Part shown: positions 59,212 through 64,000 of the stretch, in pieces | Layout: each line of letters starts with the position of its first letter | How positions within the stretch are numbered: position 1 is the first letter of the stretch | Assembly: GCF_001830555.1 (NCBI RefSeq) | Contig: NZ_MIAM01000017.1 | Coordinates: 31,868-95,867, forward strand | DNA length: 64,000 bases | Reading direction: 5' to 3' | From: Sphingopyxis sp. RIFCSPHIGHO2_12_FULL_65_19 | GTDB taxonomy: Bacteria; Pseudomonadota; Alphaproteobacteria; Sphingomonadales; Sphingomonadaceae | Notes under the pieces: generated by a model | Databases searched by the model: none | What the model was told of the DNA's origin: nothing | What the model saw: only the letters and a program-made list of their open reading frames with translations | Position numbers and translations under genes: made by a program

Positions 59212-60281
59212 GACCCGCCCTGGCCCACATTCTCTATATCGATGACGACGACGGCATGCGGCGGCTTGCGTCGCGCGCGCTTGGCCGGAAAGGTTATGAA
59301 GTCAGCCTCGCGGCAAGCGGCGGCGAGGGCGTCGACATGGCGAAGGTCACTGCCTTCGATCTCGTTGCCGTCGATCACTATATGCCCGGGCAGGACGGGC
59401 TTGCCACGCTCGAGGCGCTTCGCGCCCTGCGCGACTGCCCGCCCGTCGTCTATGTGACGGGCTCCGAGGAGAGCCGCATCGCCGTGGCGGCGTTGAAGTC
59501 GGGTGCCGACGATTATGTGGTAAAGTCGGTCGGCGAGGATTTCTTCGATCTCTTGGCCTCGAGCTTCGAACAGGTGCTCGAGCGTGCCCAGCTTCGGCGC
59601 GCGCGCGCCGAGGTGGAGAGCGAGCTGCGCGCGACCAATGCGCGGCTGGAAGCGCTGCTCAAGGAAGTGAACCACCGCGTCGCGAACAATCTCCAGATGG
59701 TGATGTCTTTCGTCGCCCTCCAGTCGAAGACGATCGCCGATCCCGCCGCCCGCGAGGCGCTGCAGAAGACGCAGCAACGGATCGCGACGGTCGCGCAAGT
59801 CAACCGGCGCCTCTACACCACAGACGACGTCGAATATGTGGCGATGGACGACTATCTGGGCGGCCTTGCCGAGGATCTCTCGGCAACCTGGTCGACGGGG
59901 GTCGCCGCGCGGCGTGTCATCGCCGACGTCGAGCCCATGCGTGTGGCCACCGACAAGGCCGTTGCGCTCGGCATGATCGCCAACGAATGGGTGAGCAACG
60001 CGTGCAAATATGCCTATGGCGACAGCCATGATGGCGAGATTCGGATATCGCTTCGCCGGGCCGACGAGACATTGCTCGAACTCGCGGTTGTCGACGACGG
60101 GGCAGGGATGCCGTCCGACGGAACGGCGCGCGGCACGGGTCTCGGAACGCGCCTCATCGAAGCGTTGGCGCGGACCCACAAGGCGGCTGTCTCTTACGGC
60201 GCGGTCGATGCTTCGCGCGATATGCCGGGCACGAGCGCGCTCATCAGGATCCAGTTGCGACCGGGCGAGCTCAAAGCCTAG
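59208..60281 (+). CDS. receiver-HisKA_2 hybrid histidine kinase
   Basis: 357 residues starting at TTG 59208 in a TTGA overlap. Residues 5-120 are a receiver (HILYIDDDDGMRRLASRAL, LVAVDHYMPGQDGL, DDYVVKSV). After a coiled coil, EVNHRVANNLQMVMSFVALQSK is the HisKA_2 His box and the ATPase has NEWVSNACKYAYG, VDDGAGMP and GLGTRLIEAL. Its receiver can take phosphate from the upstream kinase, forming a relay; HisKA_2/HWE kinases feed PhyR in sphingomonads. Confidence 0.9.
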   Translation: MRPALAHILYIDDDDGMRRLASRALGRKGYEVSLAASGGEGVDMAKVTAFDLVAVDHYMPGQDGLATLEALRALRDCPPVVYVTGSEESRIAVAALKSGADDYVVKSVGEDFFDLLASSFEQVLERAQLRRARAEVESELRATNARLEALLKEVNHRVANNLQMVMSFVALQSKTIADPAAREALQKTQQRIATVAQVNRRLYTTDDVEYVAMDDYLGGLAEDLSATWSTGVAARRVIADVEPMRVATDKAVALGMIANEWVSNACKYAYGDSHDGEIRISLRRADETLLELAVVDDGAGMPSDGTARGTGLGTRLIEALARTHKAAVSYGAVDASRDMPGTSALIRIQLRPGELKA

Positions 60282-61291
60282 TTTGCGCCGCGCGGCTGCC
60301 GCGCGGGTTCGGCCGCCGCCGACGGGCGAGGCTGGACGAGCGCATCGGACTGCTTTTCGGGGCGGATGTAGATCGAGCTGATATCGCTCGACGCAGCCTT
60401 GAGCTCGGCCTCGATCGCCTCGATCAACGTCTCGGCCTCACCCATGGCGAGACGATCCTCGAAGTCGGCGCTTACCGCGACGAAGATCGAATTGGGTGCG
60501 GTGTGGATCGTGCGCACATGATTGACGGCGGTAATTTCGCGGCGCCGTTCGACGATGGTCCAGATACGCGCGATCAGTTCGGGGTCCGCAGCCTCGCCGA
60601 TCAACAGCTCCTTCGCTTCGCGGGCTAGAAGGATCGCGACCGCCGCTAGGATTGCGCCGATCGCCATCGAGGCGATGCCGTCGATCCGCGGATCCCCTGT
60701 CGCATGGCTCAGCCATATGCCGCCGGCGGCGATGGCGAGGCCGGCGAGCGCGGCGCTGTCTTCGAACAGGACGATGAAACCTGCGGGATCCTTCGACCGC
60801 CGCACCGCCGTCCACCAGCCGAGCCCGCGCCGCCCGGCGTTAAACTCGCGCACCGCGATCGTCCACGACGCACCCTCGAGCAGGAAGGCGATGGCGAGCA
60901 CCACATAGTTGATCGTCGGATCGCGAAGCGGCTCGGGATCCCGGTAGTGAACCCAGCCTTCGTAGATGGAAATGCCGGCTCCGACGGCAAAGATGAGGAT
61001 TGCGACGACGAACGCCCAGAAATAAAGTTCGCGGCCGTAGCCGAAGGGGTGACGATTGTCGGGCGGCCGCTTTGCCTTGGCCTGGCCGTAGAGGAGCAGC
61101 ATCTGATTGCCGCTGTCGACGAGCGAATGGACCCCTTCCGATAGCATCGACGAGGAACCACTGATCCCCGCGGCGACAAATTTGGCGACGGCGATGCCGA
61201 GATTGGCAAAGAGCGCACCGTAAAGCACGATGTTCGCCCTGATATGATGCGCCCTCGAGCGCGGCTTGCCCATATCAGACTGGTCTATCAC
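60278..61291 (-). CDS. cation diffusion facilitator family transporter
   Basis: 337 residues from GTG 61291 (GAAGG upstream); ATG 61273 is an alternative. Six membrane helices: IVLYGALFANLGIAVAKF, metal site HSLVDSGNQ in helix 2, RHPFGYGRELYFWAFVV in the conserved loop before helix 3, and FEDSAALAGLAIAAGG with the second metal site in helix 5. The cytoplasmic C-domain (ITAVNHVRTIHTAPNSIFV) is the dimerising CDF tail. Exports Zn, Fe or Mn; the metal is not clear. Convergent with the HisKA_2 gene, overlapping by 4 bases. Confidence 0.9.
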   Translation of the reverse strand: MIDQSDMGKPRSRAHHIRANIVLYGALFANLGIAVAKFVAAGISGSSSMLSEGVHSLVDSGNQMLLLYGQAKAKRPPDNRHPFGYGRELYFWAFVVAILIFAVGAGISIYEGWVHYRDPEPLRDPTINYVVLAIAFLLEGASWTIAVREFNAGRRGLGWWTAVRRSKDPAGFIVLFEDSAALAGLAIAAGGIWLSHATGDPRIDGIASMAIGAILAAVAILLAREAKELLIGEAADPELIARIWTIVERRREITAVNHVRTIHTAPNSIFVAVSADFEDRLAMGEAETLIEAIEAELKAASSDISSIYIRPEKQSDALVQPRPSAAAEPARQPRGAN

Positions 61292-61446
61292 CGAGCTACC
61301 TTCGCCATCGCGGCCCAAGGGGCCGCGCAGGCTCTCGATATCGATAGACAGGGGATGGGACGCGTCATGGGTCAGCTACGCCCGGCGGGGCGGCACGTTC
61401 CCGAGACGCGTCGCTATGTCCCAAGCCGGGCGGCTCCGCCTGATTA

Positions 61447-62790
61447 TCATTTGCTGGCTGCAGCAGCGACCGGTGATCCCATCGCGAGCGCGCGAGGTCC
61501 GGTGACGCGCCACACCGTGTTCGAGAGATCGTCGGCGATCCAGAGCGCGCCGCGCGCCGGGTCCCAGGTGACGCCGACCGGGCGGCCGCGCGCTTTGCCG
61601 TCCTTGATGAAGCCGGTCACGAAATCCTTCGGCTTGCCGGCAGGACGTCCGTTGGCGAAGGGGATGAAGCTGACCTTGTAGCCCGCGAGAGTCTGGCGGT
61701 TCCAGCTGCCATGCTCTCCAACGAAGGCGCCCGTCTCATAGCCCGGGAGCCCGCCTTCGGTCGCAAAGCTCAGCCCGAGCGGCGCGACGTGCGAACCGAG
61801 CGCATAATCGGGAGTGACTGCGGTCCTGACGAGCTCGGGCTTTTGTGGATGAACGCGCGGGTCGGGATGGCGTCCCCAATAACTGTAGGGCCAGCCGTAG
61901 AAAGCGCCCTCGCGCACCGAGGTCAGATAATCGGGTACGAGCTCGGCGCCAAGCTCGTCGCGTTCGTTCACCACCGCCCAGAGGACGTTCGACGATGGCT
62001 CGAAGGCGAGGGCGGTCGGGTTGCGGATGCCCGTGACGAAGATGCGGCTCGCGCCGGTGGCGGCATCGATCTCCCAAATGACGGCGCTATCCTCCTCGAT
62101 GCTCATTCCCCGCTCGCCGATATTGCTGTTCGAGCCGATGCCGACATAAAGTTTCGACCCGTCCCCGCTCGCGGCGAGCGATTTCGTCCAGTGATGATTG
62201 ACCGCTGCCGGGAGCTTGGTCACTTCCTCGCCCTTGCCAGCGATGCGCGTTGCGCCCGGCGTGTAGGCGAAGCGCAGCAGCGCACCCTGGTTGGCGACAT
62301 AAAGGTCGTTCCCGACGAGCGCGAGGCCATAGGGCGCATCGAGATCCTCGATGAAGCTGGTACGAAGTTCGGGTTTGCCGTCGCCATTTGCGTCGCGCAG
62401 CAAGGTGATGCGGTCGCCGCCCTTCACCGAGGATTTTCCAAGGCTCTTGATATAGCCCGCGATCACATCCTTAGGGCGGAGCTTCGGCGCATGGCCGCCG
62501 GACCCTTCGGCGACGAGGATATCGCCATTTGGAAGCACGAGGATCTGTCGCGGAATCTTGAGGTCCGTCGCGACCGGCACGATCGTGAAACCGGCGGGAA
62601 CGGTCGGAAGCTCGCCGTTCCATCCTGCAGGCTTGGCGATCTTCATCGGTGGGACCAGCGTCTCGTCGATCCTCGGCAGGCTCGGGCTGGTGCCCGTCTG
62701 GTCGAGCTTTTCATCGCCTTTGCCGCAGCCGGCGAGCGCGGCCGCTAGCGCCGCCGCAGCGACGAGGCCAAGCGAGGTCTGGCGGTTCAT
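61447..62790 (-). CDS. sorbosone/PQQ-dependent sugar dehydrogenase-like lipoprotein
   Basis: 447 residues. Lipoprotein signal with lipobox ALAGC near residue 22. Beta-propeller repeats: VATDLKIPRQILVLPNGDILVAEG, RDANGDGKPELRTSFIEDLDAPYGLALV, AVNHHWTKSLAASGDGSKLYVGIGS, PLGLSFATEGGLPGYETGAFVGEHGSWNR. This is the soluble glucose/sorbosone dehydrogenase fold, in the periplasm. The PQQ-binding His and Arg cannot be confirmed by eye. Start overlaps the DUF2231 gene (ATGA). Confidence 0.88.
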   Translation of the reverse strand: MNRQTSLGLVAAAALAAALAGCGKGDEKLDQTGTSPSLPRIDETLVPPMKIAKPAGWNGELPTVPAGFTIVPVATDLKIPRQILVLPNGDILVAEGSGGHAPKLRPKDVIAGYIKSLGKSSVKGGDRITLLRDANGDGKPELRTSFIEDLDAPYGLALVGNDLYVANQGALLRFAYTPGATRIAGKGEEVTKLPAAVNHHWTKSLAASGDGSKLYVGIGSNSNIGERGMSIEEDSAVIWEIDAATGASRIFVTGIRNPTALAFEPSSNVLWAVVNERDELGAELVPDYLTSVREGAFYGWPYSYWGRHPDPRVHPQKPELVRTAVTPDYALGSHVAPLGLSFATEGGLPGYETGAFVGEHGSWNRQTLAGYKVSFIPFANGRPAGKPKDFVTGFIKDGKARGRPVGVTWDPARGALWIADDLSNTVWRVTGPRALAMGSPVAAAASK

Positions 62791-63233
62791 GCGCGGGGCT
62801 CCTTCGCTGCGTGGAGAAGCCAGGCGGCGGCAATCGCTGCAAGTGTGGATAGGGCCGAGAGGGTCACGCCGGCCGTGCCGACCGAACTCCAGGCATCCTG
62901 GCTATGCTCGAAGGCGTTCACTAGGCCCGCGATCCACATAACGAGGATCAGGAGGAAATAGGCGAGGGCGGGGGTTCGCGTGGGCAGCTTCCGGCGGCGG
63001 AGGAGGGCTATGGCGGACCACAGGAGCACCGGAGCCCCGAATATCAGCCCGCCCGTGATCAACCAGGCCGAGAAATTGCTCCACTGCATCTCGGCGCTGT
63101 TGAGATAGGTGATGTCGGAAAGGAGCGCGCTGCTGAACAGGGCGACCGGAAAGGCGAGGAGGATGGCGTGCAGCGGATGCGGCGCGTGTCGGCGATAGGG
63201 CGGGTCGATGCGAGGCGATGGGGCCGTTGCCAT
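62787..63233 (-). CDS. DUF2231 family membrane protein
   Basis: 148 residues from ATG 63233 (GGAG six bases upstream). HPLHAILLAFPVALFSSALLSDITYL followed by three more helices is the DUF2231 pattern (a predicted small redox or haem-associated membrane protein). The four-helix layout and the conserved HPLH near the first helix suggest haem binding. It is upstream of and overlapping the sugar dehydrogenase, whose electrons it might carry; that is inference. Confidence 0.82.
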   Translation of the reverse strand: MATAPSPRIDPPYRRHAPHPLHAILLAFPVALFSSALLSDITYLNSAEMQWSNFSAWLITGGLIFGAPVLLWSAIALLRRRKLPTRTPALAYFLLILVMWIAGLVNAFEHSQDAWSSVGTAGVTLSALSTLAAIAAAWLLHAAKEPRA

Positions 63234-63290
63234 ATTGATCTCCATGCAGGCCCCCGTCTGGATAATGCGCCGACCGCCCAATAGTTTCCC

Positions 63291-63316
63291 GGAACCCGCG
63301 CGCCGGGCGCGACGTT
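63291..63316 (+). promoter_or_regulatory. EcfG promoter of the CtaG gene, exact consensus and leaderless
   Basis: GGAAC at 63291, 17 bases, CGTT ending at 63316; both exact. The ATG at 63326 lies only about 10 bases downstream, so the mRNA would have a leader of two or three bases at most. Confidence 0.65.
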
Positions 63317-63325
63317 GGCAATTGG

Positions 63326-64000
63326 ATGGATCCGTCCTCGATTCCCTATTGTGGTCCCGCGCCGATCCCGGCTGACTGGATGCTGCGCTGGAATCTCGAT
63401 CTCTGGCTGTTGGCGGCGCTGGGCGCCGCGGCGCTGATGGCGTGGCGATGGAAAGCGCGCGGTCCCTTCTGGGCCGGGTTCGCGCTGATCGTTCTGCTGT
63501 TCGTGTCGCCGCTATGCGCCCTGTCGTCGGCGCTCTTCTCGGTGCGCGTCGCGCACCATATCATCCTGACCGCGGTTGCGGCTCCGCTGTTTGCGCTCGG
63601 CCTGCCGCGGTTTCGGCCGCGCGGCGGTGCGCCGCTATGGGCGGCCGCGCACATTCTCGCATTCTGGATCTGGCACGCGCCGGCGCCCTATGCTCTCGCG
63701 CTGGCGAGTGACGGCGCCTTCTGGTTGATGCAGCTTTCGTTGCTCGCGACCGCGTTCGGCTTCTGGGCTTCGCTCCGCTCGTCGTCGCCGCCGCTCGCGA
63801 TCGGCCTGCTGCTTGCCATGATGGTGCAGATGGGGCTGCTCGGGGCGCTCATCACCTTCGCGGGCACGCCCCTCTATGCGCCCCATCTCGCGACGACGAT
63901 GGCCTGGGGGCTGGCGCCGCTCGAAGATCAGCAACTGGCGGGGCTCATCATGTGGGCTCCTGCCGCGGCTCTTTATCTCGGCGCGGCGCTCTGGACCGGC
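63326..64000 (+). CDS. cytochrome c oxidase assembly factor CtaG (caa3 type), 3' truncated by window edge
   Basis: 225 residues to the edge, no stop. MDPSSIPYCGPAPIPADWM then about seven hydrophobic helices: NLDLWLLAALGAAALMAW, FALIVLLFVSPLCALSSALFSVRVAHHIIL (caa3_CtaG signature with the VAHH), FWIWHAPAPYALAL and EDQQLAGLIMWAPAA. The His pair and the WHAP motif probably bind copper or haem. It belongs to the CtaG family of Bacillus caa3 oxidase maturation. No Shine-Dalgarno precedes the ATG. Not in the ORF track because the stop lies outside. Confidence 0.87.
   Translation, partial: MDPSSIPYCGPAPIPADWMLRWNLDLWLLAALGAAALMAWRWKARGPFWAGFALIVLLFVSPLCALSSALFSVRVAHHIILTAVAAPLFALGLPRFRPRGGAPLWAAAHILAFWIWHAPAPYALALASDGAFWLMQLSLLATAFGFWASLRSSSPPLAIGLLLAMMVQMGLLGALITFAGTPLYAPHLATTMAWGLAPLEDQQLAGLIMWAPAAALYLGAALWTG

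Overview
The window is GC-rich, densely packed DNA from an alphaproteobacterium, most likely a sphingomonad (Sphingopyxis/Sphingomonas type). This rests on gene content: a Usg-family protein, HWE-type sensor kinases, DUF5818 and DUF6766 proteins, RpoH-type promoters of alphaproteobacterial form and repeated GGAAC-N16/17-CGTT-like promoters of the EcfG general stress sigma factor. No rRNA, tRNA or CRISPR array was seen. The left edge cuts a minus-strand gene and the right edge cuts a caa3-type assembly factor gene.

Layout. 0-8 kb: a Crp/Fnr regulator, small membrane and PRC-barrel proteins, an SRPBCC protein with a zinc alcohol dehydrogenase and an SDR, then a DUF1989 protein and a DUF4142 lipoprotein. 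8-15.3 kb: a eukaryotic-type HAD phosphomannomutase, a tightly overlapping four-gene operon (histidine phosphatase, NAD(P)HX dehydratase, MgtC-like, thioredoxin-reductase-like), a receiver and a PAS-GAF-HWE kinase. 15.4-19.2 kb: DUF5818, TspO-like, DUF736, a fused nucleotidyltransferase-HEPN protein, DUF3253 and a UvrB/C-motif protein. 19.3-24.9 kb: accessory DNA, namely a mercury cassette (merR divergent from merTPA plus an extra membrane protein) and a LysR/NTF2-like/SDR cassette bordered by imperfect direct repeats. 25-30.8 kb: AhpD, flavodoxin, BON, TupA-like ATP-grasp and DJ-1 genes plus several tiny hydrophilic proteins. 31-35 kb: a heat-shock block (groES-groEL, hsp20, DUF465) with three matching RpoH-like promoters. 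35-44 kb: mannose-6-phosphate isomerase, phosphatidylserine decarboxylase, a bacterial NHEJ locus (ku, ligD, xth and a small HxTx protein) and manC. 44-57 kb: many small stress-type proteins (DUF1206, CsbD, DUF3606, hemerythrin, CinA, HVA1/TUDOR, PRC lipoprotein). 57-60.3 kb: a kinase-receiver-kinase phosphorelay with overlapping genes. 60.3-64 kb: a CDF efflux protein, a sorbosone-dehydrogenase-like lipoprotein, DUF2231 and CtaG.

How it works together. Much of the chromosome segment looks like a general-stress neighbourhood. Three promoters match GGAAC-N16/17-CGTT exactly (before DUF1206, a lipoprotein and CtaG), and about a dozen near-matches precede ku, ligD, psd, the BON protein, the HWE kinase and others. 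GDP-mannose synthesis is encoded by manA, a HAD-type phosphomannomutase and manC at three separate loci. The NHEJ locus is unusual: LigD has only ligase and polymerase domains, while an ExoIII and a HxTx protein are translationally coupled downstream of it, so end-processing may have been moved to separate proteins. All functional statements come from reading the sequence and from family knowledge; no search was run.
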